Source: Hygrocybe punicea
Lineage: Eukaryota > Basidiomycota > Agaricomycetes > Agaricales > Hygrophoraceae
DNA: 64,000 bases
Direction: 5' to 3'
Assembly: GCA_963556145.1 (NCBI GenBank)
Contig: OY744461.1
Span: 5,962,891-6,026,890, forward strand
Positions 1 to 11,727 of the stretch are shown piece by piece. Position 1 is the stretch's first letter, and each line of letters begins with the position of its first letter. Below the pieces are notes generated by a model. The model had not been told where the DNA came from, did not search any database, and saw nothing but the letters and a program-made list of their open reading frames with translations. The translations under genes and the position numbers were made by a program.

Positions 1-901
1 CGGCCCTCCTCTATTTGATCTTGGACGTATTTATTTGTCCCATTGGTTAAGCTACCATACCACCACAATGACTGGCCGAATTGACGCCGTAAAGTATCCT
101 TGATTATGGCATTAGTAAGGTAACATCCTAACCCCATGGGAACTCACCCGCGTTGTCAATTTATAACCCAGGCTGCCGAGAAATGCCTCTAGTGTCTCAC
201 AGAAAGAGGTAGTGTTGGGAGGGAGCCGAACAAAGAGTTCGCGGATGAACTGCAAGACAGAGATGTCGAGAGCAAGAGAGGGGAATGTGGGTGCGCATGG
301 AAACAAATGACGAGAAAGGAGAGTGAGGGCTGCTGGTGCGCATGAGCAACAATTAATGTTGATGCATTCTAGGCCTGGCAGAATGTCAGTACCATAAAAA
401 ATGCCATATTAAGTGATTCTGACGATCAAAGTATACACAAACGACACTGAGCGACCGACCTATCATACCGCAGGAGCAGGCATGGGGGGTAAAACGGGCA
501 TTGTGGCAAAGGGAGTGGGTATTGCGCAATAATGTCAGATGTGGATGTAGCAGCAATGGTAGCACCTGCTCAATCCATTTGATACACTGTTGTTCCTTCT
601 TTCCCCGCTGTGCTTGCCTTCTAAGATCAAGATCTGGTAAATGCGTAGTCCACACCCCTTCCATCACATTGTCGTATCCCGCTACATCTGCAAGTGAAGC
701 AAATGGAGAATCAGGCCCAATTGCGAAGGGATAATCTGGGTCGAGGTGATGCCGGTTGCAAGGCATAGTGGGGAGGGAAGGCCTGACATGGGAGAGCACA
801 GCATGTGTGCTGTCACCCAGGGAGCATGATGAGAGATGGCCAGTGAGATAAGAAGAGATGGGAGGTATGAGGAAGACGTTTGCTAGCAGAGGGTTCGGCA
901 T
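1..901 (-). CDS. KDZ-type transposase, N-terminal part, cut by window edge
   Basis: Three exons fit on the minus strand: 424-901, 148-374 and 1-98 (continuing outside). The second exon encodes a stretch beginning FPCAPTFPSLALDIS and continuing through LFVRLPPNTTSF, and the third begins DTLRRQFGQSLWWY. The same sequence blocks recur in the second KDZ copy at 7.3-10.6 kb. They fit the CxC1-type cysteine cluster that precedes the catalytic region in Kyakuja-Dileera-Zisupton transposases; the Cys pairs visible are CSCG and CCSC. The expected activity is DNA cutting and joining for its own element, in the nucleus. A start of the form MSFRRPK lies at 1025, matching MSFCQPK in the second copy. That frame meets a TGA after ten residues, so the N-terminus may be damaged. 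The catalytic part is outside the window, so activity cannot be judged. Confidence 0.75.
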
Positions 902-1857
902 TGATCAGATGATTTGCTGGATGGGATTGGTGCGATTCAGAGGGAGGAATGACGAGAGAGGCATCTGAGGACTTAGAGGGACTGGGAGTGCGTCAAGGTG
1001 AGGACTTTGGCCGACGAAATGACATGTTGGGGCAAGCACACTTGTAAGGTAACACGTTACAATTGGGATCATCCCTGTTTGACAGTGTTGGGATGTTCTA
1101 AACAAAGTACAATCTCTAAACAAAGTACACGTCAACTTGAAGCTCTCCCGCAAGCTCACTTCACATCGCAATATTGTTTGTGTGCTCACGGCGCTGATCA
1201 TCGCATTTTCATCTCTGCTGCAAGTAAGTCACCGATTATGTTTGTTCACCCTATTTACCTCTTCAGTCTCAGAGGCTGCGTTTGTCACGGTTTGTGTGAT
1301 AAGACTTCAAGTTCTCTCGACTTCGACATCTTTCAAGCAACTTGTCTTCAGCACAATGTTATGACCGCTTTCTGAACTGCTTCCTACTCATCAGATACCC
1401 ACTTGCACCTGACCAGGTTCCTCCGGTATTGGCTGAGCCCGATCATGGGTATCATTGTGCCCACCGCTTTTATTCCATGAGGTTGGTCCAATTTTAATAT
1501 AGCACTCCCCATAATTATGAGCTAATATATGCCACAGGGCGCCGTCCGATCGTACGTGTGCGACATGGCGGTCTGTTTCGCCCTTGTTTACCCGATCGAT
1601 TTACTATGTTGGTACATCATGATATAATCCACAATTCATTATGACCCTTTTTCTCTCGTGCACGCCCTCCAATGGCTGATTGTTCCTTAGCGTATTCATC
1701 CGAAGCAGTTACGAGAACTTACGACGGCATGATTGCCAATCAAGAGAACAGAAGGACATCAGACCTTCGATTATACACCACACTGGAAGCGCTGGTCCGT
1801 TCTGGCCACTGGGGGGTTATTCAGGTTCGCCGCCACTTCTTTTCTGGGTATTTTGCT
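902..1857. other. Gene-free stretch
   Basis: Between the KDZ gene and the first foldback element I see only short, overlapping open frames on both strands with no recognisable motif. The first 120 bases probably include the 5' end of the KDZ gene (possible ATG at 1025, minus strand). No repeat shared with the rest of the window was noticed here. Confidence 0.4.
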
Positions 1858-2674
1858 TACAGCCATTTGGGTAATTGTTGTCAGTAACTCAGCTTTTTTC
1901 AATCAATTAAGAAATATGGACTTGGTAGAAATTTGAGTGCTCTATTTTGTATCTCATGAAGTACTGCATGGATTGAGATGATTATAGAGGGAAAGTTGCA
2001 CTATTTATTGATGGCTATCTACTCCTGTAATTACATTTGGACAATATTTAATGCATGGTGAGTTATGGATGAAACAAAGGGTAAACCAGTGCTTTTTGAC
2101 ACTCAAAATGATATTGTCACATTATGGCATCAAATGAGCTCCTATGAAGAACATTGTAGGGAGGAAGTTGTTCATTTTTTCAAGGGCTAGAAGTACATAT
2201 ACCGTGTTTTTCTTTATTTTTGTTCTTTGAGCCAACATGACAGCTGGACTACATTTGTCTGCATTGGAATCAAAATATCACAAGAATCATATATGTTGGC
2301 TCAAAGAACAAAAATAAAGAAAAACACGGTATATGTACTTCTAGCCCTTGAAAAAATGAACAACTTCCTCCCTACAATGTTCTTCATAGGAGCTCATTTG
2401 ATGCCATAATGTGACAATATCATTTTGAGTGTCAAAAAGCACTGGTTTACCCTTTGTTTCATCCATAACTCACCATGCATTAAATATTGTCCAAATGTAA
2501 TTACAGGAGTAGATAGCCATCAATAAATAGTGCAACTTTCCCTCTATAATCATCTCAATCCATGCAGTACTTCATGAGATACAAAATAGAGCACTCAAAT
2601 TTCTACCAAGTCCATATTTCCTAATTGATTGAAAAAAGCTGAGTTACTGACAACAATTACCCAAACGGCTGTAA
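1857..2674. mobile_element. Long foldback (hairpin) MITE, about 0.8 kb
   Basis: The element is an almost perfect inverted repeat. Its left arm is about 1857-2240, its right arm about 2291-2674, with a 50-base centre. It begins TACAGCCATTTGGG and ends with the complement, so the inner ends are CAG...CTG next to TA on each side. That is the arrangement of Tc1/mariner/pogo-type elements with a TA target duplication. No coding capacity is seen. Diverged relatives lie at 33.35-33.87 kb and 60.9-61.6 kb. Confidence 0.9.
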
Positions 2675-2703
2675 AGTCCCCATTATTTTCCTTGCAAGCA
2701 CCT

Positions 2704-5592
2704 ATGGCTCCAAAACCTCTCTTCCGCAACGCGAAGGGGGCTTCTCGCAGCATGGCTATTAGCCAGGTCCCACCTTTTGACAACAGTCAGACACGGCGGC
2801 TTCGTTCTGTGGTCTCTGTTGATGAACCTCGCCAACTTCGTTCTGGAGCCGTTGTTTCCAAGCCTCTCGCCACCAAAAAGGTGCAATCGCAACAACCTGC
2901 TGCCAACAAGTCAATCAGCCACAAGGGTAATGAGGTGACTGATGACTCTGGTGCAGAGGCCAGCACTGATGACGGCGACGATGACGTTCACATTGGTGAG
3001 ACGAATAATCCTACCTCTCCAGCAAGCATTTTGGCTGGGGCGGAGGTTGACAGTCGCCACGAGAGTGACCATGACGACGAAGATGGTGGTGGATCCTGGG
3101 TTAGTGAAGGCCCCATCGACAGTCCCGAGGACTACGAGGAGGGAGTGGGCCCTGCGGGAATGCCTCCCTTGAAAGTAAGTTGTTTGTATGACATATACCA
3201 CGCTTCAACTGATCCTGCATGTAACTCAGTCCGGGGTCAAATCCAAAGTCAAGACAGCCAAGCGCACACATCCTGCAGCCGCAGATGTAGTGACCGATGA
3301 CGAGTCGCTCAGCTCAAGCAGTGATGTCATTGATGGGCGTCGTCTCAAGTTAGCCCAACACCAGAAAGGGGCTGACCCGGAGCATGAGGACGCAGGGCTG
3401 GAGCGCAATATGTCAAATCACTCCGAATCTGATGCTCTGTCTGTGAAAAAGAGACGTTCTCGTGGTAGCCGCCAAAAAGGAAAGGGTCGCGTGCCAGCGG
3501 AATACACTGAAGGGCAGGACAATGACCGTGGCCAAGAACAGTGGGTCAAGGTTACCGGTCCCTTCCCGAAAGCCGCGAAACAGGAAGCCATTGCGTTTTC
3601 CAAGGATGTGTTGAAGGCAGCTGAGGACATTGCACGCAAGTACAAGAAGAGCGTGTGTCAGGTCATGCTGGCTGCCGGTTTGGGCGTTCGTCAAGCCCAT
3701 CCCGACAATCCCATTAACACGTTCAGGAGGTGGTATGCACATGAGCACCCGAATCCAGGCTGTGAGTGGCCGGTCGTCACCAGTTATTCCTGGGCTAACA
3801 AGTCATTGCATCTCACTTTCTTGAATATGGCAAGGAGATCAACAAAGCCTTTCGCGAACTTGTTGGCGACGTCACTGACCCAGACGCACTGGCCGAACTC
3901 TTGCATCCTATGTTGGAGTACGTGGAGTCACTGGAGGATGGTTTAAAAGAATCGCCGAACACCCTTCGGTCTGTCGTGGCACGTATGCAGAGTGCGAAGG
4001 ACCAATTTACAGACTTAGTATGTGCTTTCTCTGGTGATTCATTCGCTTGCTCATAATGATTGTCCAGGCAGCTTCGTATCACAACTTGGAGGAAATAGAA
4101 ATAGTCGGTGCAATAGTTTATACTGGCACGGATGCAGCAAGCCAACAGATGTCAGCCGTGTTTGGTGGTTCTGAGGCCATTACAATGCTCCTGAATACAC
4201 ACGGAACTGATGTGCGCAAGCTGCTGGACATCATCACAACTGCCATCAAGTCAGTGCATAGGTCACACAGTCTAGATCATACTGATGAATTTACAGAGCC
4301 CATTGGTTACACCAGTCAGGATACAAGATCCCCATTTTTATGGGGATAGATGTAGATTGTCGTGACCGTGAAAGCACGCGTGACCGCGATCGCCGTGTCT
4401 TCGGGTCCATGTTGCAGCTCAAATTTGGTATGGATCAGCCTCTTCTGCAGCCATATTCGTACTGATTGGAGGAACAGATCCTTATGCTGATGGCGAATTG
4501 AAGAAAATGCAGTATCGAAAATGGTGTGACACCGCTACGCGTCTGCACTTATGCGTTATCAACTGGCCCGCCACCGTGATGCCTCTTGGCCCTGAGTTCA
4601 ACATCAAGAAACTCAGTGCTCAAGCACTTCATCATCTGGTCGCGGGTTACATTGAGAATATGAAAAATGGGGATGATGATAATGTCGTGATAGACATCAT
4701 CAGTTGGACTGCAGGTAAGTGCCACCAGTGATACCCATATAGCTCTGCTGACGATTCTTGTAGAACAGACCGCCCTACGTGATGATGACGCTCGGAAGGG
4801 GCTCATCCCCCTGGTCCTTTCGATGACCGGTATTACCCTGCGGCGACTCCGGGATTCCAAAGCCTGGAATCAAAACACCAATGATAGTGAAGGTCACACT
4901 TCCTCCGATGGGAGTGAACAAAACAATGTCCGCCCAACACGCTCGCTACCAGCCCGAGCTGTCAGCACCACAGCCAGGATCCCCCCTGCCAGATGTGACC
5001 ACAACAGTCCGTCATCTGCTCGTCCCACAAAGTGTCCGCGACAAGATGAGCCAAGGACATCACCAACAGGTAATTGGGATCGAACCCAGTGGGGTTCAGA
5101 TTTGATCGGTGGAGATTCAGAAGTCCAGCTGCCACATTCACGCTCTAATGACAATCATAATCATGGCAAGAATGACGACATACGTGTCATGAATGAAAGG
5201 TATCCTGTGAATTGGGCTCAATCGTCTCAAGTCCCTATTACTCGCAATCATCGCGTTCCAGGGTTGTCTCAGGTCCCAATTGCCCACAACAATGAGTCAT
5301 CCTCTCAGGTCCCATTTGCTCACAATATTCGTGCAGCAGGATTGTCTCAGGTCTCAATTGCCCACAACAATCGTAGGGCTGGATCCTCTCGTGTCCTGAT
5401 TACTGGTGCCTCACCATATGCAGCAGTAGGCCTGGCCAGACACAAGATGATGACACGCCGAGAGCTCATCACTATGGCAGTTACCAACGTCCCCGAAATG
5501 CCGACATGAATGAGGATTTTGGGTTAGACCTTGGAGAGGACATGGTACAAATGGGTCAGGGATACAATACAGATGACTACCGGTACTACTGA
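2704..5592 (+). CDS. Uncharacterised multi-exon gene, likely from an expanded basidiomycete family
   Basis: The ATG at 2704 starts MAPKPLFRNAKG. Exons read as 2704-3174, 3230-3761, 3803-4017, 4068-4249, 4297-4427, 4451-4714 and 4764 onward; phases agree across all junctions. The N-terminal third is acidic and Ser/Asp-rich (DDSGAEASTDDGDDD). A central alpha-helical segment contains EDIARKYKKSVCQVMLAAGLG, followed by EIVGAIVYTGTDAASQQ and TDVRKLLDIITTAIK. The C-terminal region is low complexity with SQVPIAHNN-type repeats. I recognise the architecture as a repeated hypothetical protein family of Agaricomycetes, with no known function; this is recall, not a search. One intron would be only 23 nt (4428-4450). 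The frame in use at 4764 stops at 5507-5509, while an overlapping frame carries an acidic tail to 5592. Either a splice or a frameshift near 5430 is therefore likely. A foldback ends 30 bp before the ATG. Confidence 0.6.
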
Positions 5593-5885
5593 AGAGTGTG
5601 TGTTGTTTTGCAATGTATTTGGAACACGAGTTGCAGCCTTGAACAGTTAGTTGGTGCACAAGGTTGGCGCACGGACCATCAGAGTTTTAAATGATGCTGT
5701 TTTCCCCCTACTCTAATTGTCTTGACTCCATTTCCCCCTCCCATCCCCATTCCTGCATCTCTTATTCCTCTCTCTTGTCCCCTCTCTCTCATCTTGTCCT
5801 CTTGTCTCCATCTTGTAATCCTCCTGCTACACATTCATGATTAGTGATGTGTTGTCTGTAATGAATGTGAAGTGAGGGTTGATTA
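5593..5885. other. 3' flank with polypyrimidine tract
   Basis: A C/T-rich stretch around 5700-5820 (CTCTTGTCCCCTCTCTC and similar) follows the upstream gene. It could be 3' untranslated or spacer sequence. No poly(A) signal of note was identified. Confidence 0.35.
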
Positions 5886-6252
5886 GTGTTGCCACGGCTA
5901 TAGCCGATGTTTTTTGAAAAATTGCCTTTTTAGGTTAGTAAAATTAGGCAAAATTATGAAAATATTTGAGGAGATGGGCAGAGCCAAAAGCTGGGGGGTC
6001 ACTTAAGGATGCTAAGAATTTGGTGCCCAATCTTCAGAGTTATTCAACCATAGCTGTTGAGCCTAGCCAGCTACCATCCAACAGCTATCCCTGAAGAACC
6101 CTGAGAATTGAGCCCCAAATCCTTAGCACCCTTAAGTGACCCCTCAGCTTTTGGCTTCGCCCATCTCCTCAAATATTTTCATAATTTTGCCTAATTTTAC
6201 TAGCCTAAAAAGGCAATTTTTCAAAAAACATCGGCTATAGCCGTGGCAACAC
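5886..6252. mobile_element. Foldback MITE, about 366 bp
   Basis: Terminal inverted repeats of about 140 bp start GTGTTGCCACGGCTATAGCC and end with the complement. The centre (about 6030-6115) is not repeated. TAG flanks both ends, and 'gggttgat' occurs just outside each end, so the target duplication could be 3 bp. No coding capacity. Confidence 0.88.
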
Positions 6253-6374
6253 TAGGGTTGATGATGATGTGATGATGTCATTATATGCTATGTCAGTAAG
6301 ATAATAAGATGTGGTTTGATCAGTGCATGGTGTTCATAGCTATGTATAGTTGGTGTACATGATAAACCGTTATG

Positions 6375-7135
6375 GTGAGAGATGGGATGTCCACACTTCT
6401 GTGCACAAGCACAGGTCTGGAACATTATTGAACCATCAATATTATGGACTGTTGTTGGTTTCATCCCGGGTCTGTTCCTGGGATGTTCCAGGTCTATAAT
6501 GGTTGTCCCACTGCTGTTGGTGGGACATCCCAGGTCTGGAACATTATGAACCAGAAACTGAATAATCCTAAACCATTGACATTGTGGACTCTAATTGGCT
6601 GTCCCAAAGGCGGTGTGGGGACATCCCAGGTGTATAGTGGGATGTCACAGGAATGTCCCAGGTCTCTAATGGTCTGTCCCAGGGCTGTGTGGAGATGTCC
6701 CATGTCTGTAGTGGGATGTCCCAGGGCTGTCCCAGGGATGTCCCAGGTCTCTACTAGAGTCTACAAGTAACATGCATGTAGCTATACAGCTATCATATGT
6801 TGTATATGATGGCTACTAACATTCCATTGACCAATAACCACACTATCATTGTGGCCACAGCCAAAAAGAAATTTTTTAAAAATATCCAAAAATTAGTTTG
6901 GGACATCCCAAGAGACCCCCTGGCACCAGGGACGTCCCATGTCCCTGGGACATCCCATTGTCCCAATGCTTTGGACCAGGGACAGCCCAGGGACAGCCCA
7001 GGGACAGCCCAGGGACAGCCCAGGGATAGCCCAGGATAGCCCAGGGACAGCCCATGGACATGAATATTAGCCCTGGGCCAGACCTGTCATTTCTCAACAT
7101 GTAGAAGTGACATACGACCCATTCAGTTACATCTA
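6375..7135. repeat. 5' flank of decayed KDZ element, dense GGGACATCCC motifs
   Basis: The stretch is packed with short repeats of the form GGGACATCCCAGGTCT in both orientations. They grade into a tandem array of about 13-14 bp units (cagggacagccc) at roughly 6972-7055. It immediately precedes the KDZ pseudogene and shares the GGGACAT/ATGTCCC core with the array downstream of it. It is probably the subterminal region of the same transposon; the exact element end was not found. Confidence 0.6.
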
Positions 7136-7345
7136 CAAGTTTAGGAAATTGGGTGGCCTGAAGTGCACTGTCCATCGGGTGGTGGACTGCTGGTGAGTTA
7201 GATACACATTTCATGCTGGGCTAATTTTCATAACTCATGTGGAAATCACTCTGACCCAGGTCAGCGCCTCTTTAGCTTGAGCTTGACGTCATTCCCACTC
7301 TCCACTCCATTTCAGTTTGTGCTCACTGCAACTGTCCAGTTCAGA

Positions 7346-10300
7346 ATGTCATTTTGCCAACCCAAAGCAAGGTACAAACATCATTTGCCAGCCTCACCAG
7401 CACCTAGTGCCATCATTTCCTCTCCAGAGACTCAGGACTCATCAAGTGTACCCCCTCAACTGCTGAGTCTCATCCCGCTCACCCACGCTCCTCGTGCCAA
7501 GTGCCCCCGTCATTCGGTGCAGTTGTTCTTACCTGGTCCAGAGGCACTCCTTGCATTGTCCAGTTGCAGAACATTCACCCAACCAACAGACCATTCCATG
7601 GAGTCAGGATCGAGCAATTAGCCAGCAACGCCACCCCACGGTGACTCTTACAACACCCTTCAATCAGACAACATTGGATACTGCAGCAGCATGGATCTCA
7701 GTCCCTCTGAACAGGAACATGACCTTGCTCAATGGGAGTCTCAGTGCTGCAAGGGCAAGTGCCAGTATGCCTGGTGGACAAGTTTAATCACTTTGCTAGT
7801 CCCATTTCACCTCCGTCTCATGCGAGAGACCCAATGCCTCCAAGACTGTCCACAAAATAACCCCCCAAATTGCACATGCGGGAGCAATGTGCGAACATTG
7901 GCCATAGTATGTGTATATTTTCATGGTAATTTTTCCTCGAGATTCATGTTTTCCAGTCTAATATTTCACCTAGGCCAGGAATGCATTAAGATCGTTGTGT
8001 GTTTGTGTGCCCCCACAGCTCAGCAGCTGCTCTCGTGAGGACTTTTCCCTTGTGCTCCCTTGGCCCCATCCCTCGCTGTTGATATCACCTTATTGACATT
8101 CACTCGTGAACTCTTCATTTGCATACCACCCAATATGAGCGCCTTCTTGGAGTCATTGGAGTCATTCTTACACCATCGGGGACATCAGCTTCATGGCCAG
8201 GTAATGTTCTATGACTTTTGAGTGTATGAGAGTTTATTTAATGTCACTCTAGGGGTCTTTACGACGTCAGTTCACTGCAGCCTTCCGCTGGTACACGAAA
8301 CTTTGTGAGGCTGCCGAGGCCCACATTCAACGTCTTATAGAGATTGCACACCAAGTCTCTGTTCAATCTCCCTGCATGCCGTCGAGACTTGATGTGCATC
8401 ATCAATCAACAGGCAAAAATTCCACCGATAACAATGGCCCCCCGTTCAGTGCATCAAATGACATGACAGACATTCTGACAGACGGAAATTCCACTGATGG
8501 CCATAACCTGTCCACTATGCTGGACCTTTCTAGGCCAAGTGAATACCTGCAGAGTCATTGCCTGCTCTATTTTGGTGGTGTTTTCCCTCACAATTCCAGG
8601 CACATGTGACTAACCCTTTTTAATGCACCCTTTCTGATTTTGATGGCTAGCCCTGATGTTTTAGCCTGTGTGGATGCATGCTTTAAGCACAAGTGTCATA
8701 GAGGCTCATATGCTGACACTGACATGGACTCTGAAACCCCATACCCGTCAACTTTCATTGGCGTGGCTGAAGTCTAAGCCATGGAAGATTATGTGGAGGC
8801 ACGCAGATCTACCCCACCAAGGTCACACCACCAACCTGGATGATGGTTACGAGGGTCCATTAAAAGTTCTGACATCGGTGCTTAATGGATGTCATGAATC
8901 CTTCACCACAGCCGATGAGAAGTGCTGCAAGGCAAGCACCCAATTTTTTGCCGGCTAAGTTTTGCGATCTCGATCTTCCACATGTACAGCCATCAATGGC
9001 CCTGTCAAGTCATTCATCACCCACGCAAATGTTTAGGTTTTGGATTGTCTGATGGGGAAGGCTGTGAATGTTTTTGGAGTTCCATCAAGAAGCTGGTTGC
9101 CATTTTGCGTGTATCAGGGGTGCGGCCCTTTCTCATCGTTGTTTTACTGGCTAACTATGATGTGATGTAGTTTCTCCAGTGCTTATTTGTTCTGGATACT
9201 CAAGTGCAGCATCTTGCTGCAGTGTCCCTCGATGGTCTTGGTGACTGGCTGGCCCAAAAATGGTATGATTGTCAAGATCGAAAGCAGGATGCTGAGGCAG
9301 TGCTTGTGGACCTTGGAATCCCTGTGAATGATTTACAAGAACAGTGGAGTCAGCAGGTGAAAGCACAAACTAAACCTTTGCCGCGTTGGTGCTCCTTGCT
9401 CCCTAAAATAAATGTAACTAACTTCCGTTTATAGGTCAATTGAGAAATTCAGACAATCGAGAAATTGAGTCCATCCTGGCTCTGGAGAAATCGTTGAAAG
9501 AACACCAAACAAGCATTCGCCATCTAGAGGATCAGCTACAGGATGGTGTTGTGCCACAACTGGAGGTCGTTGATATCGGGATCCTGCTCACTGAGACCCA
9601 GCAGAGGTGCGCCCAACTGGCAGAAAGTATATGACAAAAAAGGGCTGCCCTTGGTGTTGGCCAGCCCATGACTCTGCAGAAGTTGAAGGCGGATATCTTT
9701 CTCCAAATCAGGATGAATGCCCAAGCTCTCAAGACTCGGATACGTGATCATTTGTGGCAATGGAAATTTGAGATTGAATGCCTCAAGATTTCGTACAGGC
9801 ATGTGGTCAATGATATGAACACACTATGCACTATTGTAGTGTAATCTAATGTTTCAACAGAACAGGAACTCATGACCCATACTATGTCATCTATCAAGCA
9901 CCATGAGCCAGGCATTCTCAAGCTTGCAAAGAAGTACAACGAGTACTGCAAGCAAATGAGTGACCTGGTGAGACAGAGGAGGACCCTCCGGAATGTTCCC
10001 CCAACCGATTTATAGTCATGGCCTATTTGCATTGGATGTTGATGACGACATCTGGCAAGACTCTGGACTAGATGAAGCAGAAGAGCCAGCGCCTGCCTGG
10101 CTCACGAGTGAGAATATCTGTGATGGGATCAGGGCTCTCCTCAACCGTGACCGCTGCTTGGAGGAAGAAGCTCATATTCGGAAAGAGAGGGCTGCCATGC
10201 AGCACTGGATGAATGAAGAGTGGGCGATATTGCAGCATACTAGTGCCAATCACAGTGAGTAGCGGAGTTGGACATTTTCGCTTGACTAAATCCTTATGAG

Positions 10301-10602
10301 CAGGTGATCCTGAGGTTATCTATCAATTACTGCTATGAAAAAATAAGTTACGCCAATTATGTGAACAGTGGCAATTGAAGGTGCGCGGAATCCCTTGTGT
10401 TGATCAGTTTTGGGGGCCTGGAGATGCAGGGGTACAGTCAGAGAGTACTGCGCAGCTGGATGACAATGGAAGTCATGACGATGAGATTGATGTGAAATGT
10501 TCACAGCAAGAGGATGAACTGTTTGAAGAAGCCAAGCCTGTTGCATTTACTGATATGCACCGCATGTACTCAGACTCATGTGAACTGGACACCTTACTTT
10601 GA
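7346..10602 (+). pseudogene. Degenerate KDZ-type transposase with internal deletion
   Basis: Blocks in order: a start of the form MSFCQPKARYK; a CxC1-like segment (LVPFHLRLMRETQCL, then CTCG, VVCLCAPTAQQLLS); GLFPCAPLAPSLAVDI at about 8040; LRRQFTAAFRWYTKL at about 8260; ACVDACFKHKCHRGSYADTD at about 8665; VLNGCHESFTTADEK at about 8877; then FAISIFHMYSHQWPCQ, HHPRKCLGFGLSDGEGC, LFVLDTQVQHLAAVS and coiled-coil tail sequence (AEEPAPAWLTSENI). These match KDZ transposases. The jump from FFAG (8955) to FAISIF (8963) removes the middle of the catalytic region. In-frame stops occur in at least four places, two of them TGA where the family has Arg (after LLS at about 8037, and after LAESI at about 9632). 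The product cannot be active. Confidence 0.85.
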
Positions 10603-10619
10603 CATATATATGATAGCTT

Positions 10620-11640
10620 CGACATATCTGCTGTTGTATAATAAATGTCCCATGGTATAATTGTAAGTATCCCATGGGACATATCTACAGTAGAATAAAT
10701 CTCCTGTGGTATAAGTTGAACAAATGGAAATGTCCCATGGGATATATGGACAGTAGAATAAATGTCCTGTGGTATAATTTTGAATATCCCATGGGACATA
10801 TCTATGGTGGAATAAATGTCCCATGGTATAATTTTGACTATCCCATGGGACATATTTACATTACAATAAATGTCCCCTGGTATAATTTTAAGAAATGGAA
10901 ATATCCCATGGGATCAATCAATGGTAGAATAAATGTCCCATGGTTCAATTTTAAATATCCCATGGGACATATCTATGGTAAAATAAATGTCCCGTGGTAT
11001 GATTTGAACAAATGGAAATGTCTCATGGGATATACTGATGGTAAAACAAATGTCCCATGGCATAATTGTAGGTATCCCATGGGAAGTATCTATGGTGGAA
11101 TAAATGTCCCATGGTATAATTTGAACAAATGGAAATGTCCTGTGATATGATTTGAACAAATGGAAATGTCCCATGGGATATATCCACGGTAGAATAAATG
11201 TCCCGTGGTATAAGTTGGATTAATGGAAGCATCCCATGGAACACATTTACATCCCATGGGAAATATTCACAGTCAAATTAATGTCCTATAGTATATTTCT
11301 TCAAAATCACAGTATCCCATGAGAAATATTCATAGTAGACTAAATGTCCCATGGGACACATTTGTGTGCCAGTCAGTGTCCCACAGTCTTCTGCATTGGT
11401 AACATATCCCTTGGACTATGATTTTGTAGATTCTTGAAATATATATTGTCCCTTACTTTAGCCAAATATAAGCTCTAGAATCCCATGGTACTTATATTTA
11501 GACCATGGTTCTCTTTTAAAACTATCCCTTGGGATATTTAATCATCTGCTAGGCCTCTTTTGAAAGTGTCCCATTTCAGCCTTGGTCTGAAAATATATCC
11601 CATGGGTGAAATGTCCCTGGGACTAATAAATTGTCCCTGG
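10620..11640. repeat. Minisatellite with CCCATGGG palindromes, 3' flank of KDZ element
   Basis: Imperfect units of about 54 or 62 bp each carry the palindromic core TCCCATGGGACAT followed by an A/T-rich spacer and ATGTCCCATGGTATAATTT. At least ten CCCATGGG cores lie between 10.67 and 11.6 kb. Long open frames in this array are products of the repeat. Position and shared core with the 6.4-7.1 kb flank suggest the subterminal region of the KDZ element, perhaps transposase binding sites (inference). Confidence 0.75.
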
Positions 11641-11727
11641 GAAGACCAGGCCTTGTAGAACACTTAGATGGAACACAACATACTGTTATGTTACATCTAA
11701 CTAGATGTACAATAGTGGTGGACTGAA

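Noticed and set aside
6972..7055. CRISPR-like regular array
   Set aside because: Simple tandem repeat of about 13-14 bp with no unique spacers, in a eukaryotic sequence.
10473..11244. Open frames of 73-158 codons in the CCCATGGG array
   Set aside because: They are present on both strands, follow the repeat, start at the ATG inside CCCATGGG, and show no domain.
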